A stretch of DNA of 64,000 nt from Candidatus Villigracilis affinis (GCA_016718275.1 JADKEA010000011.1:1-64000); one strand, 5' to 3'; numbered from the stretch's first letter, positions 1 through 9,577 are shown. Numbers and translations: made by a program. Notes: generated by a model not told the origin, from the letters alone.

Positions 1-1079
1 TGGAATTATGGAATCGCCTCCTTTTATTCCAGAAATCCGCGATGGGAAAATGTATGGCCGCGGCGTGAGCGATGACAAGAGTCACCTCACCTCGCGTCTC
101 TTTGCGCTTGATGCCATTCTCGATGAAGACGGCGAACTGCCATGTAATGTCAAATTCATTGTGGAAGGCGAAGAGGAAACCAGCAGTGTTCACTTGCATG
201 ATTTCGTCCGCGAAAATATGGATCTGCTCAAGGCCGATGCCTGCATTTGGGAATTCGGCGGCGTGGATCACCGCGAAGTACCCATGCAGTATCTCGGCTT
301 GCGCGGCATTTGCTATGTTGAACTTTCGGTCGAGTCACTCGGCACGGATGTCCATTCGGGGTTGGGTGGCAGTATCTTCCCCAACGCGGCGTGGAGACTC
401 GTTTGGGCACTGAACAGCCTCAAAGGTAAGGATGAACGGATTCTCATCCCCGGCTTTTATGATGGCATCATTCCGCCCACCGAACGCGAACTCGAATTGA
501 TGAAAAAACTTCCCGATGTTGCCGATGAATACAAGAATCGTTTCGGCGTGAAGGAATTCATCAAAGGCATCAAAGGCGGCAACGAACTGAAGATCGAAGA
601 AGTGTTCACCCCCACCTGCACCATTTGCGGACTCAACAGCGGGTATCAGGGCCCGGGCTCGAAAACCGTTCAGCCTGCGCGCGCTTCTGCCAAAGTGGAT
701 TTCCGACTCGTGCCCGAGCAAATGCCCGAAGAGATCGTTAAGAAATTACGCGCCCATCTTGACGCGCAGGGTTTCACTGATGTGAAAATCGACTTCCTTG
801 GCGGTGAGCCTGCCGCACGTACCAACCCCGACGATCCTTTCATCAAATTGATCGTGGATACTGCCGCCGATATTTACGACGCGCCCATGGAACTTGTCCC
901 CACGGTTGGCGGATCTGGCCCCAACTACCCGTTCGTCCATGACCTGAACCTGCCCGTTGCGACGATGGGCCTTGGTCACCCCGACACACGCGCCCACGCG
1001 CCGAATGAAAATATCCGCCTCGATCTGTATCTAAAACATGCCAAGCACATGGCGCGTTGTGAAAGAATTCGCAAAATAA
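1..1079 (+). CDS. M20 family metallopeptidase (dipeptidase-like), 5' partial, two frameshifts
   Basis: Zinc-dependent exopeptidase of the M20 family, probably a cytoplasmic dipeptidase or carboxypeptidase. The reading frame shows the metal-ligand segment GVSDDKS, the general-base segment EGEEETSS, the dimerisation-domain motif DVHSGLGG and the C-terminal GHPDTRAHAPNE with the last metal-binding His. The first ligand block (HxDVQP) lies left of the window. Two single-base losses are visible. Adding one G near base 11 joins the frame to upstream codons reading LELWESPPF. Adding one base near 1057 gives a normal end (MAR-x-VKEFAK, stop at 1077-1079) in place of the odd tail CERIRKINIKFCNAIDMK. 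The family call is firm; the exact substrate is unknown. Either assembly error or recent decay could explain the shifts. Confidence 0.85.
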
Positions 1080-1186
1080 ACATCAAATTTTGCAATGCAA
1101 TTGACATGAAATGAAATCAACAATAAAATGGTTTCATTCAGACAACGATAGTCGGAATAAATATCATTTTTTTTCGAGGAGAGACA

Positions 1187-2583
1187 ATGAGCAAAAAGAT
1201 TTTCACCGTATTGCTGCTGGCCGTTTTCATGCTGGCTCAGTTCAGCATTGCATCCGCCGCCACCGTGGCTGGCGATGCTTCCATCACCAATATCCCTGAT
1301 TTCGCCAACGCCACTGACGTGGATGTGGACTGGTCGGTGACTGGCATGGCGGGCACCAAGTACATTTTAATCTGGAGCCGCATCCAGGCGGATCCCCCGG
1401 TCGCTCTCTACCCCGGTTGTATGGACATCGCCACCATCAATGGCTCCAGCGATGCGAGCGGCACCTTCCCCTATGACATGACCCTCATTGGTCCCGGTAA
1501 CGGCGATGTGGTGGAATTCATCGTCACCGTGGATAGCACTGCCTGTGCTGGCCTGCCTGACGTCCCCGTTGACACCGATGCCCCCATGGGTGAAACCACT
1601 GTCGACTCTTTAGCGCCGCAGTATTTCACCGCCAACCCGCCCAGCACTACAGGCCTGGCAAAGTCTCTTGACCCTGTGGCCTGCAATACCTTCGAGTATT
1701 GGGCCATGGCCACTGATCACTACATGTTCCCGTCCACGGTTGGTTATTCTGGTATTGGCTCCTGGAATCTTCAGGTTACCGGCACCTTTGCTCCGCCTGC
1801 TCCTGTTGGCCCGGGAGAAGACCTGCTTTCCTGGATGTTCACTTTCCCCTCCACCGCCAGCGGCGTATGGACGGTAACTCAGCAAGTGGAAGACCAGGCT
1901 GGAAATCAACTCGGTTTTCCGGTCTATTTCCGCAATGCCCTTGCCATCACACCCGCAGAATTGGAAGATTGCGAAACCTTCTCAGATGTGAACGGCCACG
2001 AACACGAAGTATATATCCGCTATCTTGCCACCCTTGGCTTGGTCAGCGGTTTCGATGATGGCACCTTCGGCCCCGATACTACCCTCACCCGCGCTGAAGC
2101 CGCCACCCTTTTCGAAATTTCAAACGGCTATGATGCCACCCTGCTTCCCACCTCTGCCCCTGCTGGCTGTGACTTTACCGATGTCGCCGCCTCCGATTGG
2201 TTTGCTGGCTGGGTCTGGCAGGCCTGTTCTGATGGATCTATGAGCGGCATCGGCGATGGCAGATCTGACCCGAACAACCTACTCACCCGTGGTCAGATCG
2301 TCACCATTTTCAAAATGTTGCCGATGTGATCCGGGCCAACCCCAGGGTAATCGGTGGATATGGACACAAGAAACATTCTGGGTATTGCTTACCCGACCGT
2401 CCCCGTCGCACCGCCGCATGGATGGACGTTGCCATAGGCGCGTATTATGCCGAACCCGTTCAACTGGCCTATGGCTGGGGCGTTGCCGATGGCACCTCCG
2501 ACACCACCTTCTCGCCTGACCAACCGGCCACCCGCGGCGAGTACATCAAGATGCTCTACCGTGCTTTGAGCATAGTGCAATAA
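1187..2583 (+). CDS. Secreted protein with C-terminal SLH repeats, frameshifted
   Basis: Surface or S-layer-associated protein. The first 25 residues form a signal peptide (KK, then a hydrophobic stretch ending ASAA). A middle region of about 230 residues is rich in Asp, Thr and Pro and looks extracellular, with no family I recognise. From about residue 265 there are SLH repeats (FSDVNGHEHEVYIRYL, GFDDGTFGPDTTLTRAEAA, then a second one starting FTDVAASDWFAGWV). The frame ends at 2329, but a third SLH repeat (WMDVAIGAYYAEPVQL through QPATRGEYIKMLYRAL) continues in another frame to 2583. At least one indel, and probably two, therefore lies between about 2310 and 2410. SLH domains normally anchor proteins to secondary cell-wall polymers. 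A GAGGAGAG ribosome-binding site precedes the ATG, and a terminator follows at 2600. Confidence 0.8.
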
Positions 2584-2599
2584 AATCTCCAATCAAGTT

Positions 2600-2638
2600 G
2601 ACGGGCGAATCCAAATTGGGTTGCCCGTTTTTGTTTTA
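2600..2638 (+). terminator. Rho-independent terminator after the SLH gene
   Basis: A GACGGGC ... GCCCGTTTTTG hairpin with GU pairs in the upper stem (aatcc/gggtt) is followed by a T-rich run (TTTTTGTTTT). It lies 17 bases after the last SLH stop codon. Confidence 0.7.
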
Positions 2639-2765
2639 ATCACGGAACCAGTTTCCGAAAAAACTGAACGGAAATGTCACAGGTGGTACACTGAATTCAA
2701 TGCCATCCTCGGCAAAGTGACCTTTTTCACTCCAATTTAGTGACTTTCTTTTCGTCAATTCCTCG

Positions 2766-2771
2766 TATAAT
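2766..2771 (+). promoter_or_regulatory. -10 element (TATAAT) for the CBS-ACT gene
   Basis: A consensus TATAAT lies 54 bases before the ATG at 2825. No good -35 is found at 16-18 bases; GTGACT at 2740 is 20 bases away. A CTGGAGG ribosome-binding site precedes the ATG. Confidence 0.45.
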
Positions 2772-2824
2772 GTGTTTGTAATAAATTTCACAACATAGTT
2801 TTTTTCAATACCCTGGAGGCAAAA

Positions 2825-3466
2825 ATGTTTGTCGGCGAAAGAATGTCGTCCCCTGTAATTTCAGTAACCCCCGAAACCCCGATCCATGATGCGTTGGTAA
2901 TGTTCAAGAAGGAACATATCCGCCGCGCACCGGTCATCAAAGATGGAAAATTAGTAGGTATCGTTTCTCAAGGTGATTTACTCAATGCGTCACCCTCTCC
3001 GGTAAGCAGCTTAAGCGTTTGGGAAATGAACTACTTGATCAGCAAAGTAACGGTCAAGCAGGTAATGACAAAAAAAGTGAAGAGCATTGATGTAAACACC
3101 CCGATCGAAGAAGCGGCCCGCATCATGGCTGATTTGAAAATTGGCGGCATGCCCGTTATGCGCTCCGGCACGATCGCAGGAATGATCACCGAGACAGACT
3201 TATTCAAAATCCTTCTTGAGTTGATGGGGGCACGTGAAAAGGCGATCCGCGTCAGTGCATTGGTTGAGGATAAACCAGGTCAGCTTGCCAAAGTAACAAA
3301 GGCCATTGCCGACGCAGGTGGAAACTTCGTTTCATTTGGAATATTCTCCGGACCAGACACAAGCTCGAAGATGCTCACATTCAAAGTGGCTGGCATGAAA
3401 AAGGAAACTGTCAAGACAGCACTCGAAAAAGTAGTAAAGAAATTCTGGGATGTTCGCCAAAGCTAA
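2825..3466 (+). CDS. Tandem CBS domains plus C-terminal ACT domain (AcuB-like)
   Basis: A 213-residue cytoplasmic ligand-sensing protein. Two CBS domains fill residues 1-135: MSSPVISVTPETPIHDAL with GKLVGIVSQGDLL, then VMTKKVKSIDVNTPIEEAA with GMITETDLF. An ACT domain (residues about 140-213, VSALVEDKPGQLAKVTKAI) follows. CBS pairs bind adenine nucleotides, and ACT domains bind amino acids or other small ligands. The architecture matches proteins annotated AcuB, but no acetoin genes are nearby, so the role is open. It is a single gene with its own -10 element, a strong ribosome-binding site and a strong terminator downstream. It looks intact, unlike its neighbours. Confidence 0.85.
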   Translation: MFVGERMSSPVISVTPETPIHDALVMFKKEHIRRAPVIKDGKLVGIVSQGDLLNASPSPVSSLSVWEMNYLISKVTVKQVMTKKVKSIDVNTPIEEAARIMADLKIGGMPVMRSGTIAGMITETDLFKILLELMGAREKAIRVSALVEDKPGQLAKVTKAIADAGGNFVSFGIFSGPDTSSKMLTFKVAGMKKETVKTALEKVVKKFWDVRQS

Positions 3467-3489
3467 ATCCCTCCAACCTGACTTGAAAA

Positions 3490-3530
3490 CGTAACTCGCC
3501 CGCGAATAAAAATTTCGCGGGCGAGTTACG
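3490..3530. terminator. Bidirectional terminator, 17-bp perfect stem
   Basis: Arms CGTAACTCGCCCGCGAA (3490-3506) and its exact complement (3514-3530) surround a 7-base loop. T-rich sequence lies on the far side of each strand. It serves the convergent CBS-ACT and pseudouridine-synthase genes. Confidence 0.85.
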
Positions 3531-3548
3531 TTTGAGGAAAATCTATCG

Positions 3549-4410
3549 CTACGAACCTGACGATCTTCGAACTGGTTTACCAGGCCTTTTTGGATCGACC
3601 TAGGAGGTTTGTCCTTTGAATCTTTGTCTCGGGCCCAGCTTTTCTTCGGGGTAGATCGTCCGGTGAATTTTGCAGGAACAGGCCGCGGGTCTCTTTTTTC
3701 GCCTTTCAAATCGGAGATCTCGTCAGCGGTCAAATATCGCCACTGGCGCGGTTTGAGCGAACCTAGTTTCAATGTCCCGATCCTCAAGCGGATGATCTTC
3801 ACCACCGGCAATCCCAGCAGTTTACCCACTTCGCGGATCTGACGTTTTTGCCTTCGCCCATCACCACGCGGATCCACGCGCCTTTGCCGGAAGTGGACAG
3901 AAAATTCACTTCTGCGGGTGCGGTCTTGTCGCCATCTTCAAGCACAACACCGCGCTGCCATGCAGAAAGTTGTTTTTCATCCGGGCGACGTGCCACGAGA
4001 ACACGATATTCTTTTTCATGGCCATACCGTGGATGGGTTAGTTTATTTGTCAACTCGCCGTCATTGGTCATCAGGATCAGGCCTTCTGAATCAAAATCCA
4101 AACGGCCTACAGGATACAAGTGACCTTCCAACGGAATCAAACCGCGGACAGTCTCGCGGTCATCCTGGCCTTCTGCAGCAGAAAGCACATTTCGAGGTTT
4201 ATATAGAGCAATATAGGTATACGTCAATGATTCGGCTTTGGGTAAAGCCTTGCCATCCAGAGTGACCTTATCAACAGACAAATCAGCTTTTTGGCCAAGA
4301 GTGGCCACCTGCCCATTCACCCGCACACGCCCAGCAATAATAAACTCTTCACAACGGCGGCGAGATCCATATCCGGCCTGAGCAAGCAGTTTTTGTAATC
4401 GTTCTTCCAT
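3549..4410 (-). CDS. RsuA/RluB-family rRNA pseudouridine synthase, frameshifted
   Basis: Isomerises a specific uridine of ribosomal RNA to pseudouridine. The protein begins MEERLQKLLAQAG at 4410 with an S4 RNA-binding domain (GYGSRRRCEEFIIAGRVRVNG). The catalytic domain follows, with the RsuA/RluB signature YPVGRLDFDSEGLILMTND carrying the catalytic Asp, and THPRYGHEKEYRV. The frame is lost near 3850 after MGEGK and continues one frame over as RQIREVGKLLGLPVVKI. A second shift near 3600 would give the basic tail RPGKPVRRSSGS and a stop at 3549. The longer upstream extension to 4503 is rejected because family homology begins at MEERL. Two indels in one housekeeping gene point to sequencing error. 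RluB versus RluE or RsuA cannot be settled from sequence alone. Confidence 0.8.
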
Positions 4411-4497
4411 AGGGACAGCATTATAACGGATTTCAGTGAGAGGCAGGACAATTTTGGGGCAATCGCATTTAGGGCCTTTATACTCAGCGTCGGCGAT

Positions 4498-4770
4498 TTG
4501 CAAGTTGGCGAAAAGCCTGCTGGCATTATCTACGTTGCAGCGGGATTTTATCTCGTCGGCGGACTTCTCATCCTACTCCGCAATCGCGGACTGTTACTCT
4601 TCGGCGCTTTTATCAACGCAATGGTTATTTTGTTCTTCTTCAACATGTACCAGAACCGTCCCGCCGTGATGCTCTCTCCAGGCGGATTGATCTCGAAGAT
4701 CGCGCAGGTCTTGCTTGAAGTTACGCTGATCTATGTCCTTGCAGTGAATTGGAAAAAGGAATCAAATTGA
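4498..4770 (+). CDS. Small three-helix membrane protein, possibly 5'-truncated
   Basis: I do not recognise the family. About 90 residues contain three hydrophobic segments (AGIIYVAAGFYLVGGLLIL, LLLFGAFINAMVILFFF and a C-terminal one ending VTLIYVLAV). No ATG occurs at the start; TTG at 4498 is the only nearby candidate. The frame stays open upstream with plausible residues (ILSVGDLQVGEKPAG), so this may be the C-terminal part of a longer gene whose start was lost next to the divergent pseudouridine synthase. The next gene starts at once (4771), so the two are co-transcribed. Confidence 0.5.
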   Translation: MQVGEKPAGIIYVAAGFYLVGGLLILLRNRGLLLFGAFINAMVILFFFNMYQNRPAVMLSPGGLISKIAQVLLEVTLIYVLAVNWKKESN

Positions 4771-5100
4771 ATGAAATCCAACAACATCGTCATTCGCTTG
4801 GCAGCCATCATCACTCCTCTCGCATTGTTTGCCGCAGGAGTATTCTGGCAGGGGAAGGGTAAGGCGTATCCATTTGAAACTCTGCGCGGCGAAACGATCA
4901 TGATCCGCGGTCGCGGATTGTATCGTTATGATACGGTCAACTCCTCCTCACAAGAGATCGGCACTGACATCGTTACCATGATCATCGGTCAGGTCGGTTC
5001 AGGTGTTCCTGTAGATGTTGTTGTTTCGATGATCTTCTTCACCATCAGCATGTCGCGCATCATTCTTGGAATCATCACACTGAAAAATTTTCGGGGCTGA
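4771..5100 (+). CDS. Membrane protein, probably truncated
   Basis: 109 residues: an N-terminal membrane segment (AAIITPLALFAAGVFW), an external loop with FETLRGETIMIRGRGLYRYDT, then a second hydrophobic part that begins DIVTMIIG and ends abruptly. The GRGLYRYDT region resembles larger multi-span membrane proteins of Chloroflexota from memory, which suggests that the C-terminal half is lost or altered after about residue 72. It starts directly after the stop of the preceding small membrane protein. Function unknown. Confidence 0.45.
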   Translation: MKSNNIVIRLAAIITPLALFAAGVFWQGKGKAYPFETLRGETIMIRGRGLYRYDTVNSSSQEIGTDIVTMIIGQVGSGVPVDVVVSMIFFTISMSRIILGIITLKNFRG

Positions 5101-5195
5101 CAATGAAAATCCTTCGAGTTAATTCCGTTGAAATCCTATTCTGGCTTCGAGAGGTTGTTTGAAAAAGAGTAGTTCCACTATCCAATTGGACAGTG

Positions 5196-5225
5196 AAAAC
5201 TCCCCTATCGACGGGGAAGTTTTTG
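5196..5225 (+). terminator. Rho-independent terminator
   Basis: AAAACTCCCC (5196-5205) pairs with GGGGAAGTTTT (5213-5223), and TTTTGTTT follows. The rest of 5101-5464 shows no convincing gene: a 64-codon open frame at 5233 has no recognisable content. Confidence 0.6.
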
Positions 5226-5464
5226 TTTCGGCATGGGCAAGATGAAAGCAATCGAAAAGTTGGAGGTGCCAAGAATTCCAGAGCGTGGCATGAGATTACC
5301 TTATTCAATTGTAAAAAGGGGGCCTGCGGACGTGTCGCCAATCAAGGAATACCGAAACCATGATTCGGTCTCCACGATTTCCATAATTCCTGACCCACTT
5401 CTCCATAATTCCTCCATAGTGGATTGATATTCTTTTTAAAATCCCTTGAAGGAGAAATCAGCCC

Positions 5465-6006
5465 ATGAACGTCTCCAGTTCTTCCCATAAGACGACTGCC
5501 AGAATCGCTGGGTTTACATTTCTTTTCTACATCGCAGCCGGTATCACCAGCATGCAACTCGCCAGCGAATCTCCGACGGTGGATTTATTGCTGCTGTTGC
5601 AATCTTTTCCGCCCTTGTGCTTGGAGTGACCTTATATGCGTTAACGCGTGAACAGGGTCCGATCCTTGCATTATTGGCGCTGACCTGTCGGATTGCGGAA
5701 GCCATCCAATACGGGGAGAGCGCCATCTATTTTTCTGTAGCAAGCCTTATCTTTTCATGGCTCCTCCTGCGCGGGCGGTTAATCCCAACCTGGCTGGGAC
5801 AATTAGGCGTGGTCGCATCAGCCCTGCTCGTTGTGATCCTGCCTGCTCAACTAGCTGGATTATTTGGCGGCACAATGTCCTGGGCATCTTCAATGACCTG
5901 GATGGTGTGGCTGCCCATGTTGTTTTTTGAGGTGATATTTGCATTTTGGCTGATGATCAAGGGTATTGCCCAGTCAGCACCTCAGAACAGCCTCCCATCT
6001 GTTTAA
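5465..6006 (+). CDS. DUF4386-like integral membrane protein, frameshifted
   Basis: The start MNVSSSSHKTTARIAGFTFLFYIAAGI at 5465 follows a GAAGGAGA ribosome-binding site. The ARIAGFxFLxYIxxG opening is typical of DUF4386 multi-span proteins. The frame stops at about 5627, but the correct continuation (GFIAAVAIFSALVLGVTLY onward) is in the next frame and runs to 6006, so one base is gained or lost between 5565 and 5585. Four to five further membrane helices follow. It is adjacent to a second DUF4386 gene. Function of the family is not established. Confidence 0.65.
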
Positions 6007-6057
6007 ATCTGGAACAGACGAGAAATCGCAGGATGTTCCTGTAAAAATGGAGATAAA

Positions 6058-6772
6058 ATGAAAACACAAATCAGTGAAATATCGCCCCAAGTTTATGCGC
6101 GAGTTGTTGGGATCCTGTATCTGTTCACCATCAGTGCCGGGATCATTGCCCAGATGGGGATTAGCAATGGGATCGTTGTGGTGGACGATGCCGCCACTAC
6201 AGCCAGCAATATCCTTGCCAATCGAAACCTGTTTCAATTGGGCTTTACGATCTATCTTCTTGAAATGGCCTCCCAGATCGCGCAAACTGTCATTTTCTAT
6301 ATGCTGCTCAAACCGGCAGGCAGGAGTGTTTCCCTGCTGGCATTATTCTTTGGGCTGGTTGGATGTATCATCAAGACAGTCAGTCGTCTCTTTTATATCG
6401 CGCCTTTGCTTGTATTGGGAGAGGCTCACTATTTGGATGTATTTACCCTTGACCAGCTGCAGGCATTGGCGCTGCTACTGCTCAGGGTAAATGACCTGGC
6501 CGCTGGAATGGCGCTGGCATTTTTTGGATTTTCTACGCTCTTGAATGGCTTTTTGATCTTCCGGGTCCACTTTCCTGCCGCGTATTCTTGGGATATTATC
6601 GATCCTGGGTGGCTTTGGCTGGCTGACCTTTTTGTATCCGCCGCTTGGAAACCAGCTATTGCCTTATATCCTAGTCATCGCCCTCATTGGTAGCATCTCC
6701 CAAATCCTTTGGCTTTTGATCAAAGGGGTGCGAGTGGAACAGTGGAAAAGACTTGCAGGTGAATCAACCTGA
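6058..6772 (+). CDS. DUF4386 family integral membrane protein, frameshifted near the end
   Basis: Starts MKTQISEISPQVYARVVGIL at 6058 with the family opening RVVGILYLFTISAGI. The hydrophobic helices are spaced as in DUF4386, including LFQLGFTIYLLEMASQI and the central AGRSVSLLALFFGLVG. After FLIFRV the listed frame turns into non-family sequence. Shifting by one base near 6585 restores GGFGWLTFLYPPLGNQLLPY, a last helix and a basic tail (VEQWKRLAGEST) with a stop at 6770-6772. It forms a tandem pair with the preceding frameshifted DUF4386 gene. Function unknown. Confidence 0.75.
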
Positions 6773-6833
6773 CAGGATGTAACCGAATAATCAGCGACTG
6801 AAATCCGTTACACTATCAGAGGAATCAGATAAC

Positions 6834-6865
6834 ATCCCAGATGATGATTCTGGGATTAACCTTTT
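6834..6865 (+). terminator. Probable Rho-independent terminator
   Basis: ATCCCAGA (6834-6841) pairs with TCTGGGAT (6849-6856) across a 7-base loop, followed by TAACCTTTTCATTTTT. It lies between the DUF4386 gene and the cysteine desulfurase gene. Confidence 0.5.
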
Positions 6866-6966
6866 CATTTTTCGGCTTATGCTTTTTGCGGTGGTCGGTT
6901 ATTTTGAAGGTGCGGTTGGAACCTGGCTGTCCGCCCGCTTGAAATCGTGGTAGAGGAGTAGATCTC

Positions 6967-8532
6967 ATGGAAATTCAACATTTGGAATTTTTGAAACACC
7001 TGATTCAGATCAATCGTCAGGTCTATCTTGACCATAATGCAACAACACCGGTCAGCCCTCAGGTCAGAAAAAAGATGGATCAGGCTCTGAAAAAACATTA
7101 TGGCAATCCATCGTCCTTTTATGGCATTGCCAGACGATCCGCCGGGGTAATGGAACAAGCCCGGAAACATGTCTCACAAGCCATTCATGCCGATCCATCC
7201 GAGGTCATTTTTACCGGTTGTGCATCCGAGTCCAACAACGCTGTGCTTAAATCGCTCACAGATCGCTTTTATCCTGCAAAGAAGAAGATCATCTCGACAC
7301 CGATTGAGCATCCCTCCATATTGAATACATTGGCGTACCTGGAAACACGGGGAGTGATCGTCGAATTTTGTCCGGTCGATGAGCATGGACGTGTGTTGCT
7401 GGCCGAACTGGAGAAACAGATCGATGCGGATACTTTTCTGGTCTGTTGCATCCTGGCAAACAATGAGACAGGCGTCATTCAGGATATTGAAGCGGTTACG
7501 AAGATCGCCAGGAAACATGGCGCCTTGGTGCTGACAGACTGTGTGCAGGCGCTGGGAAAGATTCCAATCGATGTGCATGCCTGGAATGTCGATTACGCCT
7601 CCTTCTCGGCTCACAAACTGTATGGACCCAAAGGAATTGGCGCTTTGTATGTCAAACATGGCAGCCCATTTACGCCATTGCTACATGGTGGTCATCAGGA
7701 AAACGGACTGCGGGCTGGGACTGAAAGCCTCCATAATATTGTCGGGTTTGGTACAGCTTGTCAGGAGGTGGACAAACTCCTGACGCACGCCGGGCAGATT
7801 CGGGTATTGAAACAACAATTAATTCAACGGCTCAGGAAGATCAAACCGGATTGCGTGATCAATTCGCCAGAAACAGAGACAGACTGCCTGCCAAACACGC
7901 TCAGCATCACTTTTCCCGGCGTGGAGAATTCCGGGTTGATGGGCATGCTGGATTATCGCGGGATTGCCGTCTCTGCCGGTTCCGCGTGCAGCACAGGGGA
8001 GGATACGCCCTCTCATGTTTTGAAAGCGATGGGGTTGTCCGACCAGGCTGCGCGGGAAACCATACGGATCAGCCTTGGGCATGACACCTCCGCCCGTGAT
8101 ATTCAATATATGGCGAAGGTCATTCAGGAATACATTGAAGGTCGAAGCCCAACGGTCAATATGATCACCGCCGCTCAATTGAATGAAAACATCCTGTTTA
8201 GCGAAAACACTTTTGTTCTGGACGTGCGTCCATCTGGGGATCGGAAAAACTTCAAGGGTTTACCAAACGCTCATGAGGTCGACCCATTGTTTGTCGAAAA
8301 GTACTTGAAGCAATTCCCTCGCGACAGGCAAATCCTGGTGTATTGTCCGGGAGGCGGGCTTTCGTTTATGATCTCTTATTATTTGAAAGCCAGGGGCTTT
8401 AAAAACGTTATCAATCTACGAGGCGGGCTAGATGCATGGAGAAAGCGACACGGCGATCTGTATGATAAATATGCGGGACAGAATGTCACTGTACTGCAAC
8501 CGGATGAAATCCAGGATGTCCGCATAGGTTAG
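6967..8532 (+). CDS. Cysteine desulfurase (NifS/IscS type) fused to a rhodanese domain
   Basis: A PLP enzyme that removes sulfur from cysteine to form a persulfide for Fe-S clusters, thio-modification or other sulfur transfer. Residues about 18-395 are the aminotransferase class V fold: VYLDHNATTPV opening, PIEHPS, NNETG, PLP-binding Lys 217 in SFSAHKLYGPKG, and catalytic Cys 341 in SAGSACSTGED. Residues about 400-505 are a rhodanese domain (FVLDVRPS, active loop CPGGGLS with Cys 460, then LRGGLDAW). The fusion places a persulfide acceptor next to the donor, suggesting internal sulfur relay. There is no iscU, sufU or thiI neighbour, so the final acceptor is unknown. At 521 residues it is about 120 longer than a plain desulfurase. 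It reads through without frameshift. Confidence 0.9.
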   Translation: MEIQHLEFLKHLIQINRQVYLDHNATTPVSPQVRKKMDQALKKHYGNPSSFYGIARRSAGVMEQARKHVSQAIHADPSEVIFTGCASESNNAVLKSLTDRFYPAKKKIISTPIEHPSILNTLAYLETRGVIVEFCPVDEHGRVLLAELEKQIDADTFLVCCILANNETGVIQDIEAVTKIARKHGALVLTDCVQALGKIPIDVHAWNVDYASFSAHKLYGPKGIGALYVKHGSPFTPLLHGGHQENGLRAGTESLHNIVGFGTACQEVDKLLTHAGQIRVLKQQLIQRLRKIKPDCVINSPETETDCLPNTLSITFPGVENSGLMGMLDYRGIAVSAGSACSTGEDTPSHVLKAMGLSDQAARETIRISLGHDTSARDIQYMAKVIQEYIEGRSPTVNMITAAQLNENILFSENTFVLDVRPSGDRKNFKGLPNAHEVDPLFVEKYLKQFPRDRQILVYCPGGGLSFMISYYLKARGFKNVINLRGGLDAWRKRHGDLYDKYAGQNVTVLQPDEIQDVRIG

Positions 8533-8549
8533 GAGACCCGCTTTTACTT

Positions 8550-8936
8550 CTATAATAAATTTGCCATCATTGCTTTCAGTTTTTCCAAACTGAAGGGTTT
8601 TGTCAGGTATTCAGTTGCGCCAGCTTCGAGGCAGGGTTCGAGGTCACCGGGCATGGCAAGGGCGGTGAGGGCGATGATCGGGACAGAGACGAATTCGGGC
8701 ATGGTACGCAGTCGTTTGATCGCTTCGAGTCCATTTATACCGGGCATTTGAATATCCATCAGAATCAAATCGGGTCTTTGTTCGCATGCCTGTTCGATGG
8801 CTTCAAGCCCATCCCTGACTTCGATGACTTGAAAGCTGTCAGCCTTTGTTAGGAATTTGGTCTTATCCTTCTTTTTGCTCAGCCTCGCTTCCGCTTTGCA
8901 GCACAGTTCAGCTTTGGAAGAGTTACTTTTTGTCAT
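8550..8936 (-). CDS. Response-regulator receiver domain lacking its first strand
   Basis: 128 residues. Residues 35-128 match a CheY-like receiver: VIEVRDGLEAIEQA, the phospho-acceptor segment PDLILMDIQMPGINGLEAI, the Thr switch in IIALTALA and the conserved Lys in YLTKPFS. The usual first strand with its pair of acidic Mg2+ ligands is missing. The first 30 residues (KAELCCKAEARLSKKK) instead resemble the start of the PAS protein just upstream (RQQAEAKLSMLKKS). The gene therefore looks like a chimera made by deletion between two signalling genes, and phosphorylation may be impaired. It is the last of three same-strand signalling genes. Confidence 0.75.
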   Translation of the reverse strand: MTKSNSSKAELCCKAEARLSKKKDKTKFLTKADSFQVIEVRDGLEAIEQACEQRPDLILMDIQMPGINGLEAIKRLRTMPEFVSVPIIALTALAMPGDLEPCLEAGATEYLTKPFSLEKLKAMMANLL

Positions 8937-8982
8937 GCGTGGTTTCTTTTTTTTGCGCGCAGAGAAAGAGAATCGGTTTCCG

Positions 8983-9525
8983 CTACTGATCCCTGGCTTT
9001 GCGGTCGGTGATGTCGATCACTGTGGCATAGCATAAGCCATCCTGCCCTCCCGAAGAGTCAACGATGGCTTCGATTTGCAGCCAAAGCGGATCAGATCCG
9101 TCTTTCTGGATCGCGACTTCGCAGATTTCTTTCTTGCTGCTTGTAAATACCCTATCAAGAAAAGCGCTGAAAGGCATGCGCGACTCAGGGGAAATAAACA
9201 CAGCAAAGCGTCGTTGGATCAGTTCACTAAGCCCCACGCCCATGAGTTTCACAGCCGTTAAATTAGCACGGCGGATCGTACCATCACGCGTCAGTGTGAA
9301 GTAACCTAACGAAGCAAAGGCATACAATTCAGCATAGATACTTAGCGTCGATTCCAACTCCGCTTTCGCTTGTAACAGTTCCTCGTTTTGCATTTCCAAT
9401 TCGATCTGATGCACTTCCAATTCATGGATCAGGCGCTGAGTATCCGCGTTCGCGTCCGTTACAGAAGATTTCTTGAGCATGCTCAGTTTCGCTTCAGCTT
9501 GTTGGCGGAGGTCTGTTTTTTTCAT
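8983..9525 (-). CDS. PAS-domain sensor protein without an output domain
   Basis: 180 residues. An N-terminal coiled coil (residues about 8-60, with RLIHELEVHQIELEMQNEEL) leads into one PAS domain (about 60-178: YAELYAFASLGYFTLTRDG, ANLTAVKLMGV) closing with the PAC ending VIDITDRKARDQ. This is the usual N-terminal half of a PAS histidine kinase, but the frame stops after PAC with no HisKA or ATPase domain. It lies between the CheB-CheR hybrid (upstream) and a truncated receiver (downstream), so the three may be pieces of one former phosphorelay. It could act as a stand-alone sensor or be a remnant. Confidence 0.75.
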   Translation of the reverse strand: MKKTDLRQQAEAKLSMLKKSSVTDANADTQRLIHELEVHQIELEMQNEELLQAKAELESTLSIYAELYAFASLGYFTLTRDGTIRRANLTAVKLMGVGLSELIQRRFAVFISPESRMPFSAFLDRVFTSSKKEICEVAIQKDGSDPLWLQIEAIVDSSGGQDGLCYATVIDITDRKARDQ

Positions 9526-9577
9526 GGCATTTCCTTTAGTGAACAGTGACTGACCACTGATAACTGATTACTGCATT

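Noticed and set aside
5233..5427. 64-codon open frame after the terminator at 5196
   Set aside because: No ribosome-binding site, no recognisable domain, and unlikely composition.
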